A DNA stretch of 26,180 nt from Sphingobacterium sp. UBA4616 (GTDB lineage: Bacteria > Bacteroidota > Bacteroidia > Sphingobacteriales > Sphingobacteriaceae): positions 269,777 through 295,956 of the forward strand of contig DGIS01000025.1 of NCBI GenBank assembly GCA_002386525.1. The letters run 5' to 3'. Within the stretch, counting starts at the first letter, position 1; each line of letters begins with the position of its first letter. The translations under genes and the position numbers were made by a program. The notes below the pieces were generated by a model. The model did no database searches and was not told the origin of the DNA. It was given only the letters and a program-made list of their open reading frames with translations. Shown here one piece after another: positions 15,820-22,952 of the stretch.

Positions 15820-16530
15820 TTAAAAATTAATTAATCCAGGCGCCAGCTCCACTGGCTCTAGGCCAGGCCTAAAAAGCAACGCAGCCAAATTACCTTGCAG
15901 CTGTATTTTTCCATCATTTACATGCAACCAGCTACCTTCACGTAAACCAATGACGGGCTGCGTATTCAGCTGATGAAATTCCTTAATTCGCGTTTCTCTC
16001 GTTTCCCCTCGATGCGTGGACTTTGGATATGGATCCAAATAATGTGGATTGATATTAAATGGTAAAAAACCAAGCGCATCAAAGCTGGGCGGATAAACAA
16101 TAGGCATGTCATTTGTAGTTCCAATAGTCAGCCCTGTTAAATTGGAACCCGCTGATGTGCCAACATATGGAATTCCCTTTGCTACTTGTAAACGCAATTG
16201 CTGGACTAAATCCAGTTCATAAAGGGTTTTTAAAAGTAAAAATGTATTCCCGCCGCCAATAAAAATAGCCTTCGCATCTTGAATTGCTTTCTTCATATTC
16301 GGGAACTGGTGCAATCCCGTGACGGTTACCCCCCTATCTGTTAAGGCTTCTTGAACTTTAGCCGTATAGGCATCAAATGAGATGCCCGAAGGTCTCGCAA
16401 AAGGGATAAACAATAATTCGTCTGACTGAATAAATTCGACAAAGTCGTGCTTAATATATTCTAAAAACTCACTACCATAAATTGTACTTGTGCTTACGAC
16501 CAATAACTTATATGCTGGATTAATCTTCAT
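15820..16530 (-). CDS. pepE: Peptidase E (alpha-aspartyl dipeptidase, family S51)
   Basis: Cytosolic serine peptidase that cleaves dipeptides and tripeptides with N-terminal aspartate. Of the 236 residues, Ser126 in the nucleophile elbow GTSAGSN, Asp141 in TTNDMPI and His163 in NINPHYLDP have the same spacing (15 and 22 residues) as the catalytic Ser120/Asp135/His157 triad of the Salmonella enzyme. AIFIGGGNTFLLLKTLYE is the other family motif, and the protein has no signal peptide, as expected. It is downstream of the SPFH-Arc operon on the same strand, but an intrinsic terminator lies between, so it is probably transcribed alone. Confidence 0.95.
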   Translation of the reverse strand: MKINPAYKLLVVSTSTIYGSEFLEYIKHDFVEFIQSDELLFIPFARPSGISFDAYTAKVQEALTDRGVTVTGLHQFPNMKKAIQDAKAIFIGGGNTFLLLKTLYELDLVQQLRLQVAKGIPYVGTSAGSNLTGLTIGTTNDMPIVYPPSFDALGFLPFNINPHYLDPYPKSTHRGETRETRIKEFHQLNTQPVIGLREGSWLHVNDGKIQLQGNLAALLFRPGLEPVELAPGLINF

Positions 16531-16551
16531 CTTCTTTCGTTAAAACATTAA

Positions 16552-16595
16552 ATAAAAAGTACCTTTAGCTTTGTCAAATGCGAAGCCAAAGGTAC
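16552..16595 (-). terminator. Intrinsic terminator after the SPFH-Arc operon
   Basis: GTACCTTT (16559-16566) pairs with AAAGGTAC (16588-16595) and inner GCTT with AAGC. On the minus strand the stem is followed by TTTTTATTT. Confidence 0.87.
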
Positions 16596-16617
16596 AGTTT
16601 TCGTTGCTTATTGTATC

Positions 16618-16794
16618 CTATTTCTTATCAGCAGTCTTTTTCTCTGCACCCAATCTTTTATTTTCTTGTAGCGCTTTATGTAAAAGATATTCTATCTGCC
16701 CATTCACACTTCTAAACTCATCCGCCGCCCATTTTTCTAATGCTTTGTACATTTGATCGTCTAAGCGCAGCATAAAGTTTTTCTTATCCGCCAT
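16618..16794 (-). CDS. Arc-like ribbon-helix-helix DNA-binding protein, 58 aa
   Basis: A short gene from ATG 16794 to TAG 16618-16620. The product has the ribbon-helix-helix layout: a short strand KNFMLRL (5-11), helix A over DDQMYKALEKWAADEF, a turn, and helix B starting SVNGQIEYLLHKAL. The order of hydrophobic residues and the SVNGQIEYLL turn are characteristic of Arc-family repressors, which dimerise and insert the strand into the major groove. The tail is Lys-rich. It starts 10 bp after the SPFH gene stop and so is the second gene of that operon. It may regulate its own operon or partner genes; the imperfect inverted repeat upstream of the SPFH gene is a possible site. Targets are not determined. 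Confidence 0.88.
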   Translation of the reverse strand: MADKKNFMLRLDDQMYKALEKWAADEFRSVNGQIEYLLHKALQENKRLGAEKKTADKK

Positions 16795-16804
16795 TCTATT
16801 TCGT

Positions 16805-17668
16805 TTATTGGTACAACGTACCTGTATTCACAATTGGTGTCGCTGCTTTCTCTCCACAGAGTACCACCATTAAATTGCTGACCATCGCTGCTTTTTTCTC
16901 ATTATCTAGCACTACGATATCCTTTTCTGACAACTTATTTAGGGCCATCTCGACCATCCCAACGGCTCCATCCACAATTTTTGCCCTTGCTGCCACAATA
17001 GCTGCTGCTTGTTGCCTTTGAAGCATTGCGCCGGCTATTTCAGAAGCATAAGCCAAATGACTTATTCTTGCCTCCTTAATAATAACCCCAGCTGGTGCCA
17101 AACGATCCGACAATTCTTGTTCAAGAATATGGTTTACGGTATCTCCACCCTCTCGTAATGTAATTTCAGCACCTTCATCCTCAAGATTATCATAGGGGAA
17201 ACTGCCAGCCAAATGTCTTACGGCTGCTTCACTCTGTGTACGCACATATGAGGTGTAATTACTTACATCATAGGCGGCTTTATAGGTATCTCCTACTTGC
17301 CAAACAATCACGGCCCCAATCTCGATAGGATTTCCCATCTTGTCATTTACTTTCAATGTCTGGCCCTGCAAATTATCTGAACGAAGACTTATCCGTATAG
17401 TCGAATACAGGGGATTGACAAAGAAAAGACCGTTCTCTTTTACTGTACCAACATATTTTCCGAAGAAATTTAATACACGGGAATGATTTGGATTAATGAT
17501 CATTAATCCTTTCAGAATAAAAAAAGTAGCGATCATCAACAATACTCCCAATACGACATACAGTGAGCTTTCTTCTACGTTAGCAAATGAAAATATTGCT
17601 GCGACAAAAGAGAAAACAGCAATCAATAAAGCTAAATAGCCTGACATAGGTTTAATAAGTTTTTCCAT
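16805..17668 (-). CDS. SPFH/Band 7 domain membrane protein
   Basis: A 287-aa membrane protein of the SPFH (stomatin/prohibitin/flotillin/HflK) superfamily, which forms large membrane-bound oligomers that organise membrane domains or proteases. Two hydrophobic segments lie at about 10-29 and 36-56, then the SPFH domain (about 58-220) with NHSRVLNFFGKYVGTVKENGLFFVNP, and a helical part with ISHLAYASEIAGAMLQRQQAAAIVAARAKIVDGAVGMVE, typical of the coiled-coil tail. The tail is short, ending in VNTGTLYQ. No NfeD-type partner or membrane protease sits beside it; the only partner is the 58-aa Arc-like gene 10 bp downstream. The upstream region is very AT-rich and shared with the divergent DNA glycosylase gene. 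Confidence 0.93.
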   Translation of the reverse strand: MEKLIKPMSGYLALLIAVFSFVAAIFSFANVEESSLYVVLGVLLMIATFFILKGLMIINPNHSRVLNFFGKYVGTVKENGLFFVNPLYSTIRISLRSDNLQGQTLKVNDKMGNPIEIGAVIVWQVGDTYKAAYDVSNYTSYVRTQSEAAVRHLAGSFPYDNLEDEGAEITLREGGDTVNHILEQELSDRLAPAGVIIKEARISHLAYASEIAGAMLQRQQAAAIVAARAKIVDGAVGMVEMALNKLSEKDIVVLDNEKKAAMVSNLMVVLCGEKAATPIVNTGTLYQ

Positions 17669-17686
17669 AATTTTTTAATATATATT

Positions 17687-17705
17687 TGATATCATTTTAA
17701 TATCA
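17687..17705. promoter_or_regulatory. Inverted repeat between the SPFH and glycosylase genes
   Basis: TGATAT (17687-17692) and ATATCA (17700-17705) form an inverted repeat with a 7-nt spacer, extended imperfectly by flanking AT pairs. It lies 19 bp upstream of the SPFH start and is a possible operator for the Arc-like protein. This is speculative, because the region is almost pure A/T. Confidence 0.3.
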
Positions 17706-17753
17706 TAAATATACTATTATATTTTCATATGTCAAATGAAATTTTAAAATTAC

Positions 17754-17761
17754 TATTTTTG
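17754..17761 (+). promoter_or_regulatory. -7 promoter box of the DNA glycosylase gene
   Basis: TATTTTTG matches TAnnTTTG and ends 3 nt before the ATG at 17765. It lies inside the longer open frame that begins at 17729, which argues that 17765 is the real start and that the mRNA is leaderless. Confidence 0.6.
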
Positions 17762-17764
17762 GTT

Positions 17765-18247
17765 ATGCTCAAAAGATCCTTTCAGCCTATAGTAAGTTCG
17801 ACTACCCAGATCCTCATCCTTGGCTCGTTACCCGGAGATAAATCGCTTGTGGAAAATGAATATTATGCGCATCCCCAAAATCGATTTTGGAAAGTCATCA
17901 AATATCTGTTCAATGCACCGGAGCCAATAAGTTATACCGAGCGGATAGGTATCTTACTCAGAAACAATATTGGTTTTTGGGATGTTTGTGCTGAAGCCTC
18001 TCGTCCTGGAAGCATGGATTTAGCCATACAAAATGAACGCCCCAATGCGATTGCAGAGCTGTTAGAGACCCACACTTCAATCAAACATATTATCTTTAAC
18101 GGACAAAAAGCATACAGTTTGTATCTGAAGCATTTCGAGAAAAAGGCAGGCATTATTTATAGCTGTTTACCAAGCACAAGTCCAGCTAATGCAAAAAGCA
18201 ATCTCGAAGATTTGATTGAACACTGGCGTATAATAATAAGTGATTAA
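17765..18247 (+). CDS. DNA-deoxyinosine glycosylase (UDG superfamily, family 6 type)
   Basis: A 160-aa member of the uracil-DNA glycosylase superfamily, close to the hypoxanthine-DNA glycosylases that excise deoxyinosine formed by adenine deamination. Seen: ILGSLPGDKSL (GSLPG at 20-24, motif 1 region), HPQNRFWKV, FWDVCAEASRPGSMD, HIIFNG (108-113) and LPSTSPAN (135-142), the motif 2 region. Motif 1 reads GSLPG, with no catalytic Asp of the GxDPG type, as in the family 6 enzymes I recall. Starting at 17765 gives MLKRSFQPIV, a normal N-terminus; the longer frame from 17729 would span the promoter box. The gene is divergent from the SPFH operon and is followed 53 bp later by purM with its own promoter. 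Substrate preference is by family. Confidence 0.9.
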   Translation: MLKRSFQPIVSSTTQILILGSLPGDKSLVENEYYAHPQNRFWKVIKYLFNAPEPISYTERIGILLRNNIGFWDVCAEASRPGSMDLAIQNERPNAIAELLETHTSIKHIIFNGQKAYSLYLKHFEKKAGIIYSCLPSTSPANAKSNLEDLIEHWRIIISD

Positions 18248-18285
18248 ATTACACGAATTAGATTCATTAATTCAGTCCTATTCCT

Positions 18286-18293
18286 TATTTTTG
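18286..18293 (+). promoter_or_regulatory. -7 promoter box of purM
   Basis: TATTTTTG matches TAnnTTTG and ends 7 nt before the purM ATG, implying transcription starting at or next to the start codon. Confidence 0.58.
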
Positions 18294-18300
18294 CCGTAAG

Positions 18301-19479
18301 ATGTCAGATTTAAAATACAATCAACGCGGCGTATCCGCAGGGAAAGAGGATGTGCACAATGCGATAAAAAACATAGATAAGGGACTGTTTCCCAAAGCAT
18401 TTTGCAAAATAATTCCAGATATTTTGGGTGGAGATCCAGAATGGTGTAATATTATGCATGCTGATGGGGCTGGCACTAAATCTTCATTAGCATATGTATA
18501 CTGGAAGGAAACAGGTGATATTTCTGTTTGGAAAGGTATTGCACAAGATGCTATCATCATGAATATTGATGACCTCCTCTGTATCGGGGCTGTTGACAAT
18601 ATTCTTCTCTCCTCCACCATTGGCAGAAATAAAAACCTCATTCCCGGAGAAGTGATTGCGGAAATTATCAATGGTACAGAAGAAATCCTTTCTGAGCTTC
18701 GCGAATTGGGAATCGGCATCTATTCTACTGGTGGTGAAACGGCTGATGTTGGTGACCTGGTTCGCACCATCATTGTGGATAGTACTGTAACCTGTCGGAT
18801 GAAACGTGAAGATGTTATTTCAAATCATCGTATCAAAGGCGGCAACGTCATTGTTGGATTAGCGTCCAATGGAAAAGCGACTTATGAACAGACCTACAAT
18901 GGCGGAATGGGTTCTAATGGACTAACGTCTGCGCGTCATGATGTATTTAACAAAAAAGTAGCTGAAAAATATCCTGAGGCGTATGATCCAGCTGTTCCTT
19001 ATCCGTTGGTCTTTGCAGGAAGCCAAGCTCTTACCAATGAGATCGAAGTGGAAACAGGAGAAAAAATAACCGCGGGTAAGTTGGTTCTTTCTGCTACGCG
19101 TACTTATGCGCCTGTAATTAAGCAAATACTAGACAAGTACCGCTCGCAAATTGATGGTATGGTACATTGTTCGGGTGGAGCACAAACGAAGGTATTACAC
19201 TTTGTCGATAATGTTCACGTCATAAAAAACAATCTTTTCCCTATCCCACCCCTTTTTGAATTGATACAGAAAGAATCCGATACGGAATGGAAAGAAATGT
19301 ACAAAGTATTCAATATGGGACACCGTATGGAATTATATGTCCCAGAATCGATTGCATCGGATATCATCGCCATTTCAGAGTCATTCGGAATTCCGGCTCA
19401 GATCATAGGCCGGGTAGAAGAATCTACAGGTAAAAGAGTAACTATAACCTCTCCTTACGGAGAATTTATCTACGAATAA
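18301..19479 (+). CDS. purM: Phosphoribosylformylglycinamidine cyclo-ligase (AIR synthase), Bacteroidota form
   Basis: ATP-dependent cyclisation of FGAM to AIR in purine biosynthesis, cytosolic. The 392-aa protein is the longer form found in Bacteroidota and diverges from the approximately 345-aa E. coli enzyme. It has YNQRGVSAGKEDVHNAI, MHADGAGTKSSLAYVYWKE (the nucleotide/substrate loop), NIDDLLCIGA, STGGETADVGDLVRTIIVD (a PurM-type Gly-rich motif), and the C-terminal AIRS-C domain with HCSGGAQTKVLHF and FNMGHRMELYV. It stands alone: purine neighbours are absent, a promoter box lies just upstream and a strong terminator follows. AIR-synthase-related proteins of other function exist, but the conserved motifs favour PurM. 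Confidence 0.92.
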   Translation: MSDLKYNQRGVSAGKEDVHNAIKNIDKGLFPKAFCKIIPDILGGDPEWCNIMHADGAGTKSSLAYVYWKETGDISVWKGIAQDAIIMNIDDLLCIGAVDNILLSSTIGRNKNLIPGEVIAEIINGTEEILSELRELGIGIYSTGGETADVGDLVRTIIVDSTVTCRMKREDVISNHRIKGGNVIVGLASNGKATYEQTYNGGMGSNGLTSARHDVFNKKVAEKYPEAYDPAVPYPLVFAGSQALTNEIEVETGEKITAGKLVLSATRTYAPVIKQILDKYRSQIDGMVHCSGGAQTKVLHFVDNVHVIKNNLFPIPPLFELIQKESDTEWKEMYKVFNMGHRMELYVPESIASDIIAISESFGIPAQIIGRVEESTGKRVTITSPYGEFIYE

Positions 19480-19489
19480 AAGATTTTAT

Positions 19490-19527
19490 CCCTGTCCCCT
19501 GCTTATACATGGGACAGGGCTATTTTT
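19490..19527 (+). terminator. Intrinsic terminator after purM
   Basis: CCCTGTCCC (19490-19498) pairs with GGGACAGGG (19511-19519), with T6 just after. Confidence 0.92.
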
Positions 19528-19541
19528 TCAATTTGGTATAA

Positions 19542-19979
19542 ATGAAAGAAAAACTTCTTGTGGGTTGGAAAGAGACCCTTGATTTACCTGAATTGGGAAT
19601 ATATGGTATAGAAGCAAAAGTCGATACCGGCGCTGCTTCATCGGTACTACACTGCAACTCGTACAAGGTAGTTAAGGAAGATGGTCAGGACTGGATTATC
19701 TGCGAACTTATCATAAATTTTGAGACAAAAGAAACAAAAACGCTCAAGTTAAAACTCTATAGAACAAAACTGGTAAAAAGTTCATTCGGTCAAGAAGAAA
19801 AGCGCTTCTATATCCGCACAACAGCTGCATTATACAATCAGGTATTTAACATTAAGATCTCGTTTAGAAATCGATCTCAGATGACTTATCCCATGCTTTT
19901 GGGTAAAAATTTCTTATACAAAAGATTTTTGGTTGATGTTTCCAAAGAAAATCTATCCAGGAAGACCCTGGTAAAATAA
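19542..19979 (+). CDS. RimB-like retropepsin/ATP-dependent zinc protease family protein
   Basis: A 145-aa protein of the family called ATP-dependent zinc protease or RimB (PF05618), structurally a retropepsin-like aspartic protease. The catalytic-type triad Asp28-Thr29-Gly30 lies in EAKVDTGAASSVLHC, and MTYPMLLGKNFLYKRFLVDV is the second conserved block. In bacteria studied, RimB acts with RimK to control glutamate tails on ribosomal protein S6. The next gene here, 57 bp downstream on the same strand, is rimK, which supports the assignment. It begins just after the purM terminator, so its promoter must lie within or very near that hairpin, or expression depends on readthrough. Confidence 0.88.
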   Translation: MKEKLLVGWKETLDLPELGIYGIEAKVDTGAASSVLHCNSYKVVKEDGQDWIICELIINFETKETKTLKLKLYRTKLVKSSFGQEEKRFYIRTTAALYNQVFNIKISFRNRSQMTYPMLLGKNFLYKRFLVDVSKENLSRKTLVK

Positions 19980-20002
19980 AACAAATAGCCAAGCTATTTT
20001 GT

Positions 20003-20010
20003 TATCTTAG
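20003..20010 (+). promoter_or_regulatory. Possible -7 box before rimK
   Basis: TATCTTAG is one base off TAnnTTTG and lies 26 nt before the rimK GTG. It could give rimK some expression apart from rimB. Confidence 0.3.
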
Positions 20011-20036
20011 CATAAAATATACTCAATATACAAATC

Positions 20037-20972
20037 GTGAAAATTGCCGTATTATCGACAGTAAAGAGTTTATACTCAACTCGTCGTCTCGTAGAAGCCG
20101 CACAACAAAGAGGGCACGAATGTGTCGTCATTGATCACAGCAAGTGTTATGTCGGTATTCAGCAAGGTAAACCCAGTATCCATTACAAAGGACAGGATCT
20201 TAGTGATATTGACGCGATCATTCCTCGCATAGGAGCTTCAGTAACATTCTATGGATCTGCAATTGTCAGACAATTTGAGGTCATGGATGTTATTTCTGCC
20301 AATCCCAGTCAAGCCATTACCCGATCCCGGGACAAATTAAGATGTCTACAAATTTTATCTGGCGCAGGTATCGGACTCCCGATTACAGGTTTTGCACGCA
20401 CAGCCTCCGATGTAGATGATCTCATCAGTATGGTTGGCGGAGCACCTTTAGTCATAAAACTATTGGAGGGAACCCAAGGTATCGGTGTTGTACTTGCTGA
20501 AACTAAGAAAGCTGCGTCTTCTGTTATTGAAGCGTTCTACGGTCTTGGCAACAATATTCTTATTCAAGAGTTCATAAAAGAATCTAAGGGCTCTGATATT
20601 CGCGCATTCGTGGTGGACGGAAAAGTAGTTGGCGCAATGAAACGCACAGCTAAGGAAGGTGAGTTTAGGTCTAATATACACCGTGGTGGAACAGCTCAGA
20701 TTATCCGGTTAAGTAAAGCCGAAAGAGAAACAGCAGTTGCTGCAGCGGCACAATTGGGACTTACAGTTTGTGGGGTGGATATGATCCCTTCAGATCGCGG
20801 TCCTTTAGTACTCGAGGTTAATTCATCTCCTGGTTTGGAAGGTATTGAGAAAGCAACCAAAAAGGATATCGCCTCCGAAATAATACAATACATTGAAAGA
20901 CAATACGAGTTAAAGCAAGCTCACATGCCTAAAGTTGTCAAGAAAAAGAAAAAAAGAGAAAGTAAATTGTAA
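20037..20972 (+). CDS. rimK: RimK-type alpha-L-glutamate ligase (ATP-grasp)
   Basis: An ATP-grasp ligase that adds glutamate residues to the C-terminus of ribosomal protein S6; 311 aa, cytosolic. Motifs seen: [54 protein letters not shown] (nucleotide-binding lysine), [29 protein letters not shown], and [13 protein letters not shown], whose Glu and Asn bind Mg2+. The start codon is GTG. After the ATP-grasp domain comes a Lys-rich tail ([11 protein letters not shown]), possibly for RNA contact. It is paired with the RimB-like gene. Related ligases make other peptides (for example LysX or MptN), but no such pathway is nearby. Confidence 0.93.
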   Translation: MKIAVLSTVKSLYSTRRLVEAAQQRGHECVVIDHSKCYVGIQQGKPSIHYKGQDLSDIDAIIPRIGASVTFYGSAIVRQFEVMDVISANPSQAITRSRDKLRCLQILSGAGIGLPITGFARTASDVDDLISMVGGAPLVIKLLEGTQGIGVVLAETKKAASSVIEAFYGLGNNILIQEFIKESKGSDIRAFVVDGKVVGAMKRTAKEGEFRSNIHRGGTAQIIRLSKAERETAVAAAAQLGLTVCGVDMIPSDRGPLVLEVNSSPGLEGIEKATKKDIASEIIQYIERQYELKQAHMPKVVKKKKKRESKL

Positions 20973-20993
20973 TGATAAAAAATAGTGGAACGT

Positions 20994-21025
20994 TGGGCTA
21001 ATACTTGTTGTATTAGCCCATTTTC
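20994..21025 (+). terminator. Intrinsic terminator after rimK
   Basis: A perfect 11-bp stem TGGGCTAATAC/GTATTAGCCCA with a 5-nt loop, followed by TTTTCC. It lies between convergent genes and may also help end the opposite transcript. Confidence 0.9.
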
Positions 21026-21034
21026 CTTTATATA

Positions 21035-21487
21035 CTATTTCACTTTCATTACCATATTGTCTGCACCTTCTGTAGACACTTTCACCTGTCCAGATTTATT
21101 TTTTGTAGACCTGTAATGAACATGGTTTTTGATCCCCTCAATTTGAACAGTCTCTACTGAGCCAATATTAACCATATTGTCTGCGCCTTCTATCGTAATT
21201 GCGGCAATATCATTCCCCGTTACCATATTCCCTTTCCCTTCAATAATCAATTTGCTCACATTGCCACGGATGGCCACTTTATTGTCAGCTCCACTTATTT
21301 GCACGACCTCTCCTGCTTTGGCCTCTATCGTACGGTTATTGTTCACGCCTTCAATCAAGATGACTTTTGCTTGCTGATTAACAACAACGTTGTTTACAGC
21401 TTTGGAAGCTGGATCCATAGCTGCAATCATCACGCTCCCGACCACTAGAAGCGAAAATCCAAATATAATTGTTCTCAAGTTCATCAT
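21035..21487 (-). CDS. Exported DUF3060-like repeat protein
   Basis: A 150-aa protein with an N-terminal signal peptide or anchor (FGFSLLVVGSVMIAA, about 9-23) and a mature part made of short beta-strand repeats. The unit I(E/S)G-x-(D/N)N-(M/K)-V begins at residues 45, 64, 82, 99, 116 and 139, spaced about 17-23, and matches the DUF3060 style. Such periodicity suggests a small beta-solenoid at the cell surface or in the periplasm. The function of DUF3060 proteins is unknown. It has no cysteine and no lipobox. The start is one of two adjacent ATGs. It stands alone, convergent with rimK and upstream of nothing on its strand. Confidence 0.78.
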   Translation of the reverse strand: MMNLRTIIFGFSLLVVGSVMIAAMDPASKAVNNVVVNQQAKVILIEGVNNNRTIEAKAGEVVQISGADNKVAIRGNVSKLIIEGKGNMVTGNDIAAITIEGADNMVNIGSVETVQIEGIKNHVHYRSTKNKSGQVKVSTEGADNMVMKVK

Positions 21488-21630
21488 TTGCTTTTTTATA
21501 GATTAGCAAAAATCAAACCTAATTAAAAATAATACAGGGAGAGGAGCGATAATATATTATTGTAATTCTTTTAAAAGTAGCATTAGGCAATTGGAAATAA
21601 AATCAAGTATAGCATTGAGTTAGGTCATTA

Positions 21631-21661
21631 AAACAAAAAAAGGAGCCTTTTAGGCTCCTTT
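21631..21661 (-). terminator. Intrinsic terminator after rplT
   Basis: AAAGGAGCC/GGCTCCTTT with a 5-nt loop; on the minus strand seven T residues follow. It ends the thrS-infC-rpmI-rplT transcript. Confidence 0.92.
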
Positions 21662-21696
21662 AATATCTCTAACAAATTGATAGCGGATTAAAAACT

Positions 21697-22041
21697 CTAT
21701 TTTACTGCGTCTACAACTGCTTTGAAAGCTTCTGGGTTATTTAAAGCTAAGTCAGCTAAAACCTTACGGTTCAAACCAATATTTTTAGCATTTAATTTAC
21801 CGATCAATTGGGAATAAGAAATTCCGTGTTGACGAGCTCCAGCGTTGATACGTTGAATCCATAAAGCTCTAAACTCGCGTTTTTTGGTTTTACGATCGCG
21901 GTAAGCGTATTGTAAACCTTTTTCTACTGTATTTTTAGCAATAGTATAAACTTTGCTACGTGATCCAAAGTACCCTTTTGCAAGGCCTAGGATTTTTTTG
22001 CGTCTTCTTCTAGAAGCTACTGCGTTAACCGAACGTGGCAT
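21697..22041 (-). CDS. rplT: 50S ribosomal protein L20
   Basis: A 114-aa rRNA-binding protein needed early in 50S assembly. The very basic N-terminus ([29 protein letters not shown]) and the globular C-terminal part with [20 protein letters not shown] are canonical. It is the last gene of the thrS-infC-rpmI-rplT order seen in many bacteria. In E. coli and Bacillus L20 represses its own operon by binding mRNA. The 99-bp spacer before rplT is long for this cluster, but I see no clear L20-binding mimic in it. Confidence 0.98.
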   Translation of the reverse strand: MPRSVNAVASRRRRKKILGLAKGYFGSRSKVYTIAKNTVEKGLQYAYRDRKTKKREFRALWIQRINAGARQHGISYSQLIGKLNAKNIGLNRKVLADLALNNPEAFKAVVDAVK

Positions 22042-22140
22042 ATTTTTAAAATTAGTTTGGTAGAAGGTGCCATGTATTTCAATGAACTTACGACCCTATA
22101 CCCGGTTAAAAAATTATTATTAAATAAAATCGAATAAAAC

Positions 22141-22341
22141 TTATTTACCGATAGCAAGCATACGTTTTACGTTGCCCATATCGCCATCAGATACATAACT
22201 TGTTTGTGTTAAGTTACGTTTACGTTTTGTGCTCTTTTTTGTCAAGATGTGGCTTTTGAAAGCATTTTTTCTTGCAATTTTACCTGTTCCAGTCAATTTG
22301 AAACGTTTCTTTGCGCTGGAATTGGTTTTAACTTTTGGCAT
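22141..22341 (-). CDS. rpmI: 50S ribosomal protein L35
   Basis: A 66-aa basic ribosomal protein. [22 protein letters not shown] and the Lys-rich middle [15 protein letters not shown] are canonical, as is the length. It lies 39 bp after infC and 99 bp before rplT in the standard order. Confidence 0.98.
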   Translation of the reverse strand: MPKVKTNSSAKKRFKLTGTGKIARKNAFKSHILTKKSTKRKRNLTQTSYVSDGDMGNVKRMLAIGK

Positions 22342-22380
22342 AATACTTATAAATTTTATATCAATCTGTTAGAATTCTTT

Positions 22381-22941
22381 TTATTTTTTTGGAGCCTTTG
22401 GAGCTACTGTTAAAAACATGCGCTTACCTTCTAATTTCGGTAAAAGCTCCACTTTTCCATAATCTTCCAAAGCCTGAGCGAAGCGTAACAATAAAATCTC
22501 ACCTTGATCTTTGTGTACAATAGCACGGCCCTTAAAATGTACATACGCCCGCACTTTCTCTCCACTTTCTAGAAACTTAATTGCATGTTTTAATTTGAAC
22601 TCAAAATCATGCTCACCAGAGTTAGGTCCGAAACGAATTTCTTTAATAACAGTCTGTTTTGCATTAGCTTTGATTTCCTTTTGTTTCTTCTTCTGTTCGT
22701 AAACAAACTTACTGTAGTCGATAATCTTACAAACCGGCGGTACAGCATTTGGCGAAATCTCCACTAAATCAAGTTCCAACTCATCAGCCAACTCTAACGC
22801 TTTGCGCGTAGGGAAAACTCCTTGTTCCACATTATCTCCCACCAAGCGTACCTCAGGTACCTTGATTAACTCATTAATGCGGTGATCTGGTTCTTTCTTT
22901 CTCATTGGTGGTCTTGGACCACCTGGTCTTTTTAATGCCAA
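22381..22941 (-). CDS. infC: Translation initiation factor IF-3 (TTG start)
   Basis: Binds the 30S subunit, prevents subunit joining and checks the start codon-anticodon pair. The 186-aa product has the N-domain [24 protein letters not shown], the [19 protein letters not shown] linker, and the C-domain [23 protein letters not shown] and VHFKGRA. The best full-length start is TTG at 22941 (then [11 protein letters not shown]); the first in-frame ATG is codon 13, inside the extension. An ATT lies four codons further upstream in frame, overlapping the thrS stop. A non-ATG start fits the known IF3 autoregulation through poor start codons (AUU in E. coli). It is placed 11 nt after thrS. Confidence 0.96.
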   Translation of the reverse strand: MALKRPGGPRPPMRKKEPDHRINELIKVPEVRLVGDNVEQGVFPTRKALELADELELDLVEISPNAVPPVCKIIDYSKFVYEQKKKQKEIKANAKQTVIKEIRFGPNSGEHDFEFKLKHAIKFLESGEKVRAYVHFKGRAIVHKDQGEILLLRFAQALEDYGKVELLPKLEGKRMFLTVAPKAPKK

Positions 22942-22952
22942 ATGTTTAAAAA

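Noticed and set aside
17729..17764. Upstream ATG extension of the DNA glycosylase
   Set aside because: The 12 extra codons span a perfect -7 promoter box and add a hydrophobic stretch not seen in the family; the ATG at 17765 is preferred.
22042..22140. L20 autoregulatory structure before rplT
   Set aside because: The spacer length is suggestive, but I could not find a convincing stem or rRNA-like fold in it.
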